From: Lota lota
Taxonomy: Eukaryota > Chordata > Actinopteri > Gadiformes > Lotidae
NCBI GenBank assembly: GCA_026745465.1
Contig: JACYXH010000704.1
Coordinates: 637,501-701,500, forward strand
Length of the DNA stretch: 64,000 nucleotides
Direction: 5' to 3'
Both the position numbers and the translations under genes were made by a program. Below the pieces are notes generated by a model, which searched no databases, had not been told where the DNA came from, and was given only the letters and a program-made list of their open reading frames with translations. The number at the start of each line of letters is the position of its first letter. Positions within the stretch are counted from its first letter, which is position 1. This document shows positions 21,101 through 36,100 of the stretch, piece by piece.

Positions 21101-24100
21101 TGGTATGCTGATCTCCTGTAGTTTGCTCAGCTTCATTTTGAATTCAGGAATGGTTAGGTCAGTAAGGGGTACTTTGAAAGATGGCACTACAATTTCAACT
21201 CTCTTCAGAGCATCCAGAACACCAAGCATGCCCTCTTCAAAATTATGAATCATGTCGTGGTCTTTTGATATTTTGTGAATCTGTGCCATTAGTTGACTCA
21301 ACTGGTCGGAAATGAAAGTGATCATATTAGAGTAGGACTCACTCACCCTTTGAAGGTGGATGTAGATTTCATCTCTGATGTCCATTCCAAGGACTCTTTG
21401 CCTGGTGTCTTCTAAGATTTCCTTCACTTTCATCTTCACGTCAATGTAAGCTGTGGTGTTAATCACATTATATAACTTCTGTAGAACCTCAGCAACTTTT
21501 GTGTTTTTGAGTTTCTCAATGTGTTTGATAATTGAAGTCTGTATTTCTCTTAAAAAGTCCCCAATGGCCTCTATTTTATCAACTATTCCATATGTTTTAA
21601 TCTGTTCATTAAGGTAGTTGATTACTTCAGCTATTCTCTCATTGGACTCATCAACAAATGAATTGTAATCAAATTTCTTCATTGAATTTAGTATTGATGA
21701 AATGCTTTCATTTAGCTTATGAATGATTTGCTTCAAGTCAAGTGCTTTAAATTGCTCGGTTACGCGATACAGGAATTGCATAATTTCATCATAGATATAT
21801 TGAAATTTATTGCATAGAGCTTTCAAATGATCAACTGCTAACTGTACAGTTTTTTCAATTTCTAATTCTTCAATGAGCACCACTAATTGATCTAATAAGT
21901 TTTTAAATCTTTCATCAAGATCATATTTAACAATAATATCCCTAATGTAGAAATACACTGCATTGAGTTTGGTTGGTACTTCATATTCATCAATCCAATT
22001 GACAATAATATCTTTCATAGACTCAATCACGTTTGTTATATCTGAGTAGGGTATGTCATAAGAAAGTTGCTGAACATACTGAGTTATGTCAAATGAAAGA
22101 ATATAATCTCTTACATCCTGGAAAAACATTTTGACATCAAAGGTCTCAACTACCTGTTTTAATGTAATGATGGCTTTCTTAATTTTTTCCAAGATATTGT
22201 ACTTAGCATCAAGATCCTGCAGCCAAGCAAGGCTGCTTTCTGTAAGTTTTGTCAAATCAATCTGTCTTATAATATCCTCCACAGAATTAATTGCTTTGAT
22301 AAGTGTGAGTCTGATTTTGTAGTTTTCATCAAAGTCCATGAGTTTATTTCCACTTTTTGAGAGTGTATTTGATATGAAGTCATACAAGTCTCCTCTTGAT
22401 ACAAAGTCTTTGATTGTGCGAATTACATTTTGTATTTTGTGTGCAATTTCCATCACTGTTTTTGCAAAGTCTGTTTTAAAATTTTCCACAGCAAGTTCCA
22501 GGTCATCTATTGTTACAGAAAAGTCCTTTGTCAAATAAGTTACCTTTTCTTTTATCACTTTTACTTTGTTCTCTAGATCCATTTGTCTTATAAGATCATT
22601 CACTTCCATAGGTATCAGATTCAGCCTGGTTCTAAATTGTTTAATTGACGAAATAATATCAATGCCATTGATGTATTGTTGCAGAGATTGTAAAGCATTC
22701 AGAAGAGCGTCTTTCACAATGTCAAACGCAACAGGCAGGCTCTTTATGAATGGAATCTCAACAATATGGCAGTCACTGTTCTTATCATACTTTAGAAAAC
22801 CGGAGGTCTTGAACTCTTGTATTTCTTGTAATTTTGTTTCTCTAATGGAATTAAATTGACTGAAATGGTCTGTAAGAAGTATGCCAGAAAACTCAAATCC
22901 AATTTTTTCATGGTCATTGTAAGTATTGATTTCCTGATTGTAAGCATGACTGTTCATTTTGGATTGAGACTTCCAGTTCAGAGATTGTTTGCTGGGTGTT
23001 AGTAGCCCATTACATTTGTTATCTATATGAGCAGAGGACACGCCACTTTCTAATGTATGCTTGGTTGATGCTCGGCAGTCATGTGAATATGCCATGGCTG
23101 CTGGTTCAGCCTTGACCAGCAGCTTGCTGTAAAGTTGTCCAGTGTGTTTTCCAAATAGATTTAATTCTCCATCGCTATTGACAAGTCCATCCAGGGTGAA
23201 ACTAAAAGGCACAGCCATGGTGCGAATATTGCCATCAAAACGAAAGGATTCAGAAGTGACTTGTGCTTCACATGTAGATTTGGAGGCAAGTCCAGCAAAT
23301 TCAAATTCACAGTTCTGACTCAGCTTGACATTCATAATTCTCCCAGATGCACTCGACTTCATAGTCCCTGCCATGTCTGCATATTTGAATTCATACGTAT
23401 GTTTGATCTGATCTGCTTCTCCATAGGCTCCTTTCAAGCTTCCCGTTAGGTCCATCCTAATTGGCTGAAGTTGCAGGTGTCCTTCATTGTTTAAATTTAA
23501 ACTTTGGAGCTTCAAGTCATTGGTGACATCTATTGACATGACAAATGGTTTCATATTAACCCTGATATCATGTTTGTAGTAAACATCTTCACAGATAAAG
23601 TTGTTTGTTTTGGAGCGGAGATCTGCAGTCCATAGAGTGAGGGCCAGTGTGTGGCTATTTTCCGTTTTTATCTGCTTTAGTGATCCCATTGAGTTGCTAG
23701 AAATGCTCAAAGTCCTTCGGTTTAATAGGAAATTAAGGGTGTTTCTTGTGCTTGCATCGTGTGCATAGCCCTTGAAGACGCCATTCAATGATGCTTCTGC
23801 AGTTGTGACTTTGCCTTCAATGTTCAGCTCTCCTCTAGCTTCCTCAGTCATTGCCTTTGATAAAGATGAGAGGGTCACTCCACTGTGGTCTATGTTGCCG
23901 TTAAAGACGTTCTCAAATGTTACAGGACTACACTGAATGTTATTAGTTCCACTGGTGGTTACACCATTTTGGTTAATTGTTAACAAAGCTTTGTGCAGAG
24001 CGCGACCTACATTAGAGGTGAGTGAACCTTCAGAATTGACTTCAAGTCCATTTGAATTTACAGTACCAGTTAAGAGGGAGAATGCCCTATTCGTTGCATC

Positions 24101-27100
24101 ATCTGCCTGAGACTCGATTCTGAAAATCACCAGTTGACTGGACAAGCCAAGCGCAAGCTTGTTGTTAAGCAATTTACCCAGAGCTGTAAAAACAGCATTG
24201 CTCTTCAGGGTAACCTGTGCGTCTTTGTACTTTAGCTCTGCCACATGCTGCAGTACTTGATCCTGTACATTTGTTTTGGATACAATGTTCAACTCAGTGT
24301 TTGCATAGACTCCCTGTATCATGTTGTTAAATTGGATTAGTGGTGAGCTGATGCGAAGGTTGGACTCTCCCCTGCCTTCTCTGACCCGAGGAAGGAGGAT
24401 GTAGCTTTGTGTGTAAGTGGCGGTAGTATGCAATGGACCTAGTTCAAGCAACCCATCCAATGTGCCATCTCCTGTGACTTTATCTTCAGTTGAGGTCGAT
24501 TTGGCGGAGTAATCAATAGAGCTTTGCAGGCCCAGGGGACTTGATACTATGAGCTTGTAGTTTACCCTTGCATTTACATTGTCTATCATGCTTAAAGCTT
24601 CAGAAATGCTGAAGCTTGCATCAATGAGGCTATGGCTAAGGGAGCCATTCACAATATACTTTACATTATCAACCTTTCCAGACACCATCCCGGTACCTTC
24701 AACAGCAAACAAAAATGACAGTAATGTCAGTATTAGTGTCGGTTTAGACAACAGAAAAGGTTAAGGGTGACATCTTATTGACCTTTTCTATCTAGTAACA
24801 AAGCACACATGGTTTCATTCAATTATGCATTTTAACTGTAAGTGTTATCTTACCTTCAATTTTATATGACAATGGGTTGAAAGGGGACTGGGCCATAACT
24901 TTGTAGTGGGCAATGTAGTTGGGTACATCTATGGTGTTGTTACCCCCAGAGATGGTGCCTTCCCAATTGTAAATGTTGCTGTTGATCTTAGTGGATGCCT
25001 CAAAAAGACCAAGGAGAGGGACAGTGAAGTCCAGGGATCGTGGTATGGTAAATGTTGGTACTGGATAGGTTTTGGCAGGAATATGGACACCTAGTGTTGG
25101 TAAATTAATGTTCGGTACGGATAAGGTGGCTGGGATATTTATCTCCTCTGAGGTCTTCCCTCCAAGTGGTAAAGGAATTTTCACTTCCATCTTGTCCTTG
25201 TTGAACTGGTATCTGAATAAACTGTCACTGTTAAGAAGTCAAAACACACATAATTTCAATACAAATAATCCATGTATTTGAAACATGCTATGGTTTTGCA
25301 AAGTTAATCTATTCATCAAAGTGGTATTAACAAAACCCTATAAAAGCTCAATCCAGTGAAAACTTACGCTTGCAAAAACAATCTTTCAGGCAGCGCAGGC
25401 AAGGTAAGATCTGAGATGCTTCTCTTGCTTCGTAGTTTTTCTATCGAGGGGATGCTTGCAGACAACTTGTCAAGCCAAATATTACCTGCCTTTATGGAGT
25501 TCATTATGGGGTACATTACAACAAATAACTGTTCACAAGAATAAAATACAGTTGCATATTAGTATTCAACAAAAATTCAGTCAAGAATTTACCTCAATGC
25601 CTTTCGTGACAATGTGACGCAGCTTCATGTCCGTCTTGGCCACCCTTTGGTCTAGAAGGTCATCGATGTGTTGCTGCAGTTGCCTATGGTAGTTGTCTAT
25701 ATTTGGAATCAGTTTCTGGATATCTGAATTTGTTTCAGAGTTCATTTCAACCTCAAATCTGTTGTCATCTGTGAAAGGACGTTACCAATAATCCAACAGA
25801 GGAACAAAGAAAAAAAAAGCATGAATAAGAAGTATTGATGTACACATACATTTTCATAATTTCCAGTTTGTCATAGTCATGTAGACCCAAGACCTGTCAG
25901 ACGGTTACCATATATCAGGTTAACTTTTTGCACGGAGTTGGTCTCTGGGAGGTTAAGGGCAGCTTCTACACCCATGATCACCGCATCTTCGTCCTTCAGG
26001 GTCATTGTGAGAGTGGCATCTGCTTTTAGGGAAGGAATAGCCATTTGGAGTTCTAACATGGCGTTCTTCATCATCTCAAGCCTGTATTAAAAAAAAGACA
26101 TTCTATGTCAGACAGTATCAAGAAATGTCATGGCAACTGTCAATTTACCTATGAACTACAGAATTACCTGGTACGTCCCACCAGAGTCAGCTGTGGGATG
26201 TGCTTGTTGGTTACGTCAAAGGTGACGCCTTTCATCTTCTTGCCCTTAACATTAGTGTCGGTCACAGCTAGCTTTATACCCACCTCCAGGTCAAAATCAG
26301 GGATGCTGACCTCAGTTGTAAAAATGTTCTTGTTGCGGTTGTACTTCAGGGTGGCTGTTGCTTCTTTTGATTCAGTGCCTGGTGGATTCAGAGAGACAAC
26401 ATTTACTCATTCCAAAATAGTATTCTCTATTTAAATGATGCATAGGTTTCCTCCATCAATGTTGACATTGGAAATTCTGAAATGTACTTGTTTAATAATC
26501 ATTGCATGTACTTGGAGAAAATCCATAGAAATTGTAATCACAAACCAGGTGACTAGCACATCAACAACATCCTCAGTGTTGAAAAATTCCTTATCAAAAT
26601 GTTTGACCTCATCATACAAACACCCAGTGTTAAGCATCTTTCGCCTTGAGGCATTTAAGTTGAACTGTTTAGAAAAGAACAGCAAAGAAAGGTGTAAAAA
26701 TGTCCCACGTTGAAACCTATGTGAAAAGGGTCTATTTTCAAATGTCTGTAGATGCATTGCTTACACAGTGCTATTAAAAAGGTGGAGTTTAATTATTTCA
26801 TTTCCCTACCTTCTGCCTTCAAAGAGAGCTTCAAAGAGTCCACTTTATGGCGACCGTCTTTACCCTCACCAAGTGTTTCTCCGGTGAGGGTGGCAGTGTA
26901 CTCTGAAACTTCCCCTGTGGGTTGGATCTCTATTGCGAACCTGATAGTGGAATACAGGTTTCAAAGATCACATTATAATTTGGTCAGTTTAGACATACAT
27001 TGAACATCAAGTATAAACTAGGCAAAACATTTGCTCACATCTAACAATTTTCAGTGTATGATCTTGTGAATCGTGTGTGTATCATGTTAATCAACTCTTT

Positions 27101-30100
27101 GATTCTTTGATTACGATTTTGCCACTAGAGGTTTTACACTAACATGACATTAAATCAAGATTAGCCGTTTTGCTTTCAGGCTAGGGTATTTCTAACCTTT
27201 AATAGGCAATACATTCACACACATCCAGTGTGTGTAGATATTTATCAAGCATCAATTATCATTATAAAACTAACAAGCAATTACCTGGTTTCTCCTGTAA
27301 GAGGGTAGTAGGGGGCTTCATCTGTGGAGATGACATTGGAGTAACGTGCAGTAGTGCAGAGCTTCAGACCAGTGAAAAGGGTCTCACATTCAGTAGACTC
27401 AACCCTATCTTCCACTATGGACGGCACAATGGTCATCTGACTGGAGGAGACTGATAGTACCTTGTTGCTGTATTTGAAGAATTACATTTAAATCATGAGC
27501 AACATATACATATGTCTGGGATGAAGGTTATAGTCATGCCATTGCTCCTTGAACGCGTTTGTAATAACTTGAAGCAGGTTTACCACATACCTGAAGCTAA
27601 AAATAAGAGTGTTGGTCTTTGGGGCAGGGATAGACAGCTTGAACTGGTTTTTGTTCATGGTGACCTTGGCGTTGAAGGAAGTCTCATGGTGCATGTTTGT
27701 GTGCATCTCGAGGCCTGCCACTACAAAATCTGGAAGGTGCACTCCCATTTGGGTAATGAATTCCAAGCCAACTGAAGGCATGAAAGACAATTGCTGCTAC
27801 AAGGAGGACCATTATGGTAAGATATAGGAATCAAAATGTGAAAAAGATTAATAGTAACTTAACATTATTTTTGTATTTATTTATCTGATACAAGAAACAC
27901 AGTATTCTAGTTTTTTTGGGACCCCTCTTTGTTTATCTTCAGATGTTTTCATTAAATTAATTATAAGTTCATTACATTAAGCAGCAAAAAACCTACCATG
28001 CCAGGAGCCAAATTCAAACCTCCTCGTGCGCCAGTTGTGATCACCCCAGCCAGCGAGAACTTGAGAGGTAAGCCAGAAGCCGTGGGCAATGACATTACAT
28101 TTTCCATAAAGATGTAGTGTGCAAAGAGGTCATTTTCATTGCTTGACGTCAGTGCTGCAATTGCCTGTTGGGAGAAAATATACAAAAACACAGCCAATTT
28201 CGAGCGAGATTTTGTTATATTCTGGTGTGCTTAAGCTTCAGCAGTTCAATAAATAAAAAAAGTTCTTATTTATTGAACTGAAATAAATATTCAATATTTA
28301 TTAGCTTCTGAAAAGCTTTTACCTTGGCAGGTAGCTGCTTGAAGAAGGTTTGATAGTATGTGTACAGAGTATCAGCCATCTGCTTCATTTCACTGGACTT
28401 GACATATCCCATCTCCCTTCCTAGGAGTGTCAGGTAGGCAGTGGCTTCTGGGGGCGGGGAGGAGCTGATGTCATTAAGAAGGGAATTGAAGCGGTTCTTG
28501 ATGTCCAGTAGTAGGTCCTGTGGGAGCTGGATCGTAAAGAGTTGTTTATCAAGTGTTTTAGGTTGACATTACCCACTTATGTTCATGCACGATGATGTTA
28601 TGACATTACCTGTCTTTTCATTCTGCTTCTGTCAGGGGCTATTCTGTCCAAAATCTTTTGGAGCACCTTGGGGACTTTGTATGCTCCGGAGTTGTACATA
28701 GCGTTGGATGCAGCTTCAGGGAAGAAACCTCTCTCTCCAAAAAGAGCATCTAGGGTTGGCTCAAATCCTTTCCCCTCTATGCCGACCTTTCAAGGTAAAG
28801 ATTACAAAGATATATCAAAGGAAATATACAATAAATACCTAATAATAATAACCCTGCCATTGGGTACAGTGGAAAAAGGAAGATTTCTATATTAACTGAT
28901 GTACTCCCACAAGTATGTGCTACTGTTCATTAAAGTTACAGAACCCTAGCACATGTGAGGAGTGTTACAGTTCACAGTTAGTCTATTTTCTTGAGAAAGT
29001 TAGCATTTTAGGGTCTAAAAGATTCTGATGAAGTATTTGGAAGATTTTACCATAAGTTTGAACAGTGATTCATTACTTTTCAAAGCTAAGCTGGTTCTAC
29101 AACTATATTATAATTGTGCAGTTATCAAAAGTAATCAACGTCCCTCCAGCCAATCACAATTGATTGACACAATTGACTGGTATAAGTATAGTTATAATTT
29201 GTACATTTAAATCGTTTTGTAAACATAAATATTCTTTAACAGATGAATACATCACAACTTTAAATAATTTGCACCGCCACAATAACCTTGGACAAAAAAA
29301 ATAATTGTCGTCATAAAATGTCAGCCATACCTCAAAGATATCCTGCCTGAAGTCTAGCACCCTAAGGGTTGTCTCCAGCATCACTTCCTTTGGCAGTGTA
29401 TTGGCACCATCGAAGATGAAGTTACTCTGCACTGAGCCTATTGGTGTTTCCAGCTTGTAGTTGTCGGATGTGTTGGAGCCCATAAACGTGGAGGATGGCT
29501 GGCCTTGCCAGGCCATCTCAACGTACCTACTCATTCTTTAGGAAGGATGGAGAAGTTGGTAATCAAAACATTTAGGCCACGGCACCAAAGATGAATCTAA
29601 ATTAAACTAATCTTTTGTCACATCATACCATTTTCACTCAACGCTGTTTTATAACGAAGGACGGAATTAACAAATTAATGAGGCATTGATTCAAGGGGTG
29701 ATGTTTGTATTTTCATGATTATGTCAGAGTGTAATATGGACAACCCACTCAAGATGCTTGCCAGTTTAATTAAAGAGCACAATATTCTACTTCAACCACA
29801 GAGATAGCACCAGCTTTGACAAAATAAGGTATTGCAATTGCTGCAAACTGCATTTGTATTTGCAATTGCAAACACTCCATTTGCCAATCAGATAAATAAA
29901 CTAGAGTTAGTAACTAAGCTGAGTGGTGTGATATCTGCTTTTTAACTCATAACTAATCTTATATTGACCTTGTATCAACCTCTGCTTTGCTTGTTAATGC
30001 TACTGCTACCTGTTACACTCTGAACTATTCGTGGAAGGAGGGATCTCTCTTCCTGCGTTCCTTCTCAAGCTTTCATACTTGATATTGAGGGGAGTTTTCC

Positions 30101-33100
30101 TTGCCCTTTTGAGGGCTTGTGGTTAAGGTGTCATACAATGTGAAGCCTGTGAAGCCCTTTGAGACTAATTGTGCGGTACAAATAAAATGGACTTGACTGG
30201 ACTTGATTATTGAATACTCACTGCTGCATCTCTGGGTCGATGGAATTGCGAATGTTGTCAAGGTGAGAGAAAACAAAGTTCTTGAGCTGTGGCTCCTCCA
30301 CACCCACCAGGGCGTTGATGAGTTGTGTTATCAGGGCTTGATCTGCCCTCTTCATCAGAATAAGGTAGGCTGCCACGCGATTCTCCACAGGGCTCTGAGG
30401 GTTCCTGTATATCTCCAGGAGGACATTCTGAATCTGTGGCAGGCACAAGTGTTGTAACAGGTTTGTTAATGTCATGTCAGTTTCAGTGTAAATTATTAAA
30501 CATATTATGTTTTACCCTGATACTCATATGCAATTGAAATTTGCATTGCATGACTCATGAATGCCCTTTGTGTTCCACAAACATTTAGAAGAGAGTGACA
30601 TGGCTTTGTCATAATTACAAAAATTCTGAAAAAAACAGCATAACTAGACACTTTGAATATAACAGTAATATCATCACGAATATTAAATTGTAATTAATTA
30701 CAATAGTAAAAACTAAAAGTGGATGGGGAACGTTCTCTCAAATACATTTAAAAAACATGAAAGCACAATTTAAAAAAAATGGGTTACACTATACATTACA
30801 TTGTCCTGTTACAGTGTAAATACACAGGTAACAAATGTTCAATAAGAAATATAACAACATGTAACAGCAAGTACTTAATATGTACTTGCATCATCATGCG
30901 ACAGTGACAGTAAGGGGTTAAGGTTAGGAATGGGAGAAAAACCAAGTTCCACACTAGGGTATGGCTATTGTGGGAATCTTGAAGATCTCCAACGTTTTTC
31001 AGGTAAGTTACTATCTATTGCCTAATTATGCATCACAATGGTGATTTAGCCTATGGTCTAATGATGAAAGCCTTTGCATTTGTGGAAAATATTAATGTTA
31101 CGAACTTGGTGTCAGTGGCGACTTTCCCACCATGCATTCAAATGACAAGCAATGCAGGTGGTGGTATGTTTTTTCCATCACCCAGCAGTGGTTGTTCCGT
31201 AAGCGAGGGTATGTCGGAGCTACCACAACAGACTTGCTCTTCAACACACTTTTGTGTGTAGCAGTGTACGTTTCTTTTTAACCATAGGTGACGCCAAAGA
31301 GAACGAAACGGAGAGCTTCAAGATTACCACCTTAAGGTTAGGCTGTTCCATAACCTTTTTACATGTTAAAAGTACATGCGGTTACATGTTGTTACATCAC
31401 ATGTAACACGTGTAATAATTACACTGTAACAAGGACACTGTAATGTAAAGTTTAACCAAATGTTGTTTCTGTGTGTGCAACTCTTAATTTATGCAACAGC
31501 GTAGTCTTGCCTGCTAATGCTCAGATCCTTCTAATTAAATCAAACAAAGAAGGTGTGGAGTACATTACTGTACCTCATTGTTGATGTCCATCCGCCTGAA
31601 GGACTGAATGGCTGCCTTTTGGTTGGACTGCGGAGTGGTGTCACTCTTGGCACACCGCAGGATTGACGGGATCAGTTTGTTGCCAGCTTTTTGTATGACT
31701 CCACCCATAACACCGACAACCTGTAGTTTAAGGTTAGGAGTCCATTCCAGTACAATGTTTCTGTCACTTTCCTGCCCCAATCCCATTCCCAGTGTGTCAT
31801 CGGTTAAATGTGTGTCATCTGTGTTTGCTAATTCTGTTCACCTGTGTTCCACTTATTTAAGCTCCCTATTGTTGCCTGTTTGTCAGTTCATTTTAGTTAT
31901 ATTGTTGTGTTTCGGTATCAGCTCTGTTGTATTACAAGTAACATTTTTGGGCGGCTTTCTCTAAACTACAAAAAATACAAATATGCTATTTATTGATTAA
32001 ACATAACGTGGGATCGTCTTGTAAACAATATTGACCTGTTATAACGATATAAGATTATAGAAAAAGTGGACATTGTTGGAACACATACCCGTAGTGCAAG
32101 GAAGGACTCTTCAGGGTTCTTTGAGCAGTCTTCTAATATGGTCTCCATGAATTCTGACACTTCTGTCAACTCTGGGATCATGAGTCCACCACTGTTTCTG
32201 CTGAACCTGTAAGGTAAGTCAATTAAGCAAAATCACACGAGAGGGAGTGCTGTTATACCAAATATCATCATGGCTGTGATTCGGTTTTATACAACAGGTC
32301 TACAAGTTAACAGTAATAAGCGACAACAGATTATGAGTTGTTTGTTTAATCATTTATTTGTCTCTGTCAACAGAAATAGTTGAGAATGGGATTGGACTGT
32401 TGCTAAGAAACACTAACATTTTCCTGACCTTAACTTGCTACTCTGGGAAGGTCTACGCATAACTACTGATCGGCTGCTTTTTGTATCGTGTACATTTCTG
32501 TAGGTTTCCATTTATTGTGCAACCAGTAAGTCCCAGGGCTGTTTTCCAATAAAATTACTCTGTTGAAACTGACTGTGTATAAAGTGAGTGAGCTTGACCA
32601 CTCACACCACACCTGCTCATTAATTAAAAACATCTACAGATACACCGTTTTTGGTCTGACAATGACACGGTGTCGTGTGTGTATGTATCCACTTATTGCA
32701 TGTAAGAATGGATACAAAAAACATACATATTGGAGGAGGAAATAGTTGTACTGTACCCTCTGACGGTGTTGGCAAGGGCATACATAATGGCCTTGCTCTG
32801 TCTGAACTTGGCCGTGCTGAGCATGTCTCGCACAAGTCGGGCGTCAGGGGTGCTCTGGAGGCTGAGCCCATACACCAGGGCATCCATCTCCAGGGGCATC
32901 CCTCCCACAGCCCGGATGGCCTGCAATATGGCACTGGTGCATTCTGCCGTGCCGCACTGGAAGAGGGCCTGCCAGGTCAGTGCGGCAGACGCGTCCAGCA
33001 TTTCGGGGAGTGCACTGCTCAGTGTCTCGTTCCGCAGCCCGCGCAGGCCAGACACCAGCTTGTGGAACAGGCCGGCCCTTCTCTGGCCCTCGCCTGTACT

Positions 33101-36100
33101 AGCCAACTCCTTCAAGTCCTCCAGCGTGCGGAGGACAGTGTCCTTGTTCTGGACCGGAGCTTTGTCCTCAGCCTCTTGGAAGTGAAGCCAGCGGCCATGC
33201 CAGAGGACCACCTCTGTACACACACACACATGCACGCAAACAAACACATGCAAGCATACACACATTGAAGTTATGTCAGAACAGATTCCCATTTTGCAGA
33301 CAAACTCCCAAACTCAACCTGCGCTATGTACGTTTTCTCATTAGCAATCTCCAGTGGCTTGACTTGTAGCTACAGTTATAGAGAAATTTTAGGCGACAGT
33401 TACTGTCGTCTGAGATTTCCCACTGTGGGGGGGGGGGGGGGGGGGGGGCAACAGTGTACCACAATAAAGCGATATATTGAGAACATTTCTGGATGGATTG
33501 ACTCGTGGATGTCAATCCATCCACTGTTGAGAAACATTATTTTTCTTAGCTGCACTACGAAAGTTACATGCTGCAGGTTTAATCATAACACAAAGTAATC
33601 CTCACCAAAGTTTCTGCTGTTAATCCGTGGAGACTCCTGCAAGGTCAGCCTTTGAGTGACTACAGATGACATACCGTTGTCTCTGCAAGGCAACCAAAAA
33701 TAAATCAACAATAGTAAGCCTTTTTCTTTACCTCGATGCTCAACATAGATTCTTATGTGGATGGAACTTACTTGTGAGAGAAGGGCAGGAAGACGTGGGT
33801 TTCTGTGCATTCAGCTGCGGACATGTGCTTTCTCCGGTTGTCAAACTGGTAGTTACAATTTTGAGTGCTTCTGATCATCTTAGCCATGGGTTGATGCTAC
33901 AGATAAAGAAACTCTTTTGGTACAGTTTTTTTCCCCTTTCGAAATTAATTACATTGTAATCTTATTTGTTTATATATTTTAAGTTTGTAGTGCCCCCCTA
34001 TAGTGAGCCATTAAGCAATGTTAAACAATCAGAGTAAAATATTGTGAAGCCTATTTGATATGAAGAACACTTGTTAATTTCACATATTACTTAGCCATGC
34101 ATTATTTTTTGTGAACAATGATCAATACAGAGAAGAATGTTATGTTCTATGTTACAGAGCAAGTCAAAATAATTAATGTGTCTTTGGATGAACGCTGCAA
34201 CCTTGAGAAGGTTGTTTGATTCAGTTGTATTCATCAGTTTCTATATATATCAGTGCATGGTAATGACATTCATTTTGGGTAAATGGCCAGTAATGCCATC
34301 AAAAAGAAGCAAAGAAAGAAAAGAAGGTAGGTGAATGGACAGACTGACCGGCCCACATACCCCAAACAAGTAATGCTTTGTTAGTTTTGGTTTGTATTCT
34401 GGACTTTGTTGTTTGACATTGTTGTTATATCATCAATTGCTGCAATACCATATTGCATAAGATCACAACGATGTGTTTAGAATCAAATAATACGCCCCCA
34501 ATTTGACACCACTGGCTGTATGTCTAATGTTGACGTTACTTTGAATGTGGGTGGTGTGTTTTACCAGTTTCTGAATCAGGGCCAAGGGACTGTGGTCCTG
34601 CAACCTGCCGTAGAAGTGGTCACATTCAGAGAGGTCTCTGTACACAGATACGTCAGTGGCGATGTCCTTCTGGGCGTTTATGATGTACTCTGTTGCACAC
34701 ACACCATGCACAGTGTTCTGGCAAAAAGGGAGGGAAGGACATTATGAGTCTGTTTTGTTTAAAAGGAACATCATTACTGTGAATGCATGAATATTTCACT
34801 TGCAGTCCATTCCTTGTGATATTGAAAAAGTGTAATCAAGTCAAACATTTAGCTGTATGGTGGTTTTGATTGAGCTTGTTTGTAAATATCGGCAGAACAT
34901 GCCAAACATTGAAGAATGATGCACTCACCATGTAACTGTTGTGCTGCTCCTCTTCAACTGGAGCCAGCAGAGCTGAGACGATGCCTCTCTTCACGTTGAG
35001 GATGTTGACCTGCTCATCTGGCTCAGGGTACAGATCGACTTTGATGACCTGCTCCACGGTGAACTTTAAAGGGTTCCTGGATAATGATGGAGAACGCAAA
35101 ATGTTCAAAATGTTCCAATGCTCTTCTGTTTATTATATTTCTTCACAGACAATGCTACACCAAAAGTTTTAACAGAAATGTATTGTCCATAAAAAAAAAT
35201 GGATGGCACCCAGTTCCATATAATTATATGAATTATAATTTTAAGATATTTAGAGTTTTGAGAGACAATTGATCAACTCTCAATTCTGTAAATCAGCCAT
35301 TTCTATAAAATTAAGACTAAGTCACACCACTCATTATATTTATGGTACAGCAGTGCTACTGGGAGATCCTTTCGAAAATATATCTCATACGGAAACTAGG
35401 TTATGATATGGCACTAGCTATCAGGAGTTTCATGCTGTATATGTATCCAATGCCAGTCTCAAAAACACATTGCACACTCACTTTGCCATGGCAGCCTCAA
35501 AGGCATCCGAGGTAGCCGCTGGCCTGTAGACAGGCCGGCCCTGGGCATCCATGTTGGACACCTCACTGAGGGCACATGACTTGGTGTGCAGAATGAATTT
35601 ACATGCCTGGGGGACTTCGACCTCCACCTGCAGGTGGGTGGTGAGAACAGGGGCGGTGAACATCAGGGGAATAGATAATCAGGGGGATAGATAACTGCTG
35701 CGGAGAACCAGTTTGCTGTTTTAATTCACTGAGCCAAATCAAATCACCAAATAGATTAAAAAAGATTTTTGCATTTTGTATATAAAAAAGAATGCGTACC
35801 TGACAAGTAACCTTGGGGCCATTCCTGAGGTTGGCAGCACCCACCACCCCATTTTTACTCTCAGTGGTATACTGGTAGACATATTTTTTATAGGCCTTGT
35901 ATCGGCTGGCCACTGTATAAAGGAAAAGGTACACGGTCAATAGGTGGACTCTATTACTGTTGTAGTACTCTATACTACAACTCCAAACATCCCACAGTTA
36001 CCAATACATTATATGGTTTATGTTTTCATTTGTTGGCTCTTTATTTTCTCACTCAAAATCCATTTGGGTTATTAATTTTATTCTACATATCTATTGTTTA

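Noticed and set aside
22380..22450. An apoB-48 type C-to-U editing site
   Set aside because: The aligned region ([13 protein letters not shown]) lacks the 11-base mooring sequence known from mammals. Editing at this site is a mammalian feature.
32675..33268. A 197-codon plus-strand frame opposite an apob exon
   Set aside because: It is antisense to the 457-bp apob exon 32757-33213, which is conserved in the known protein. GC-rich coding DNA often leaves the opposite strand open.
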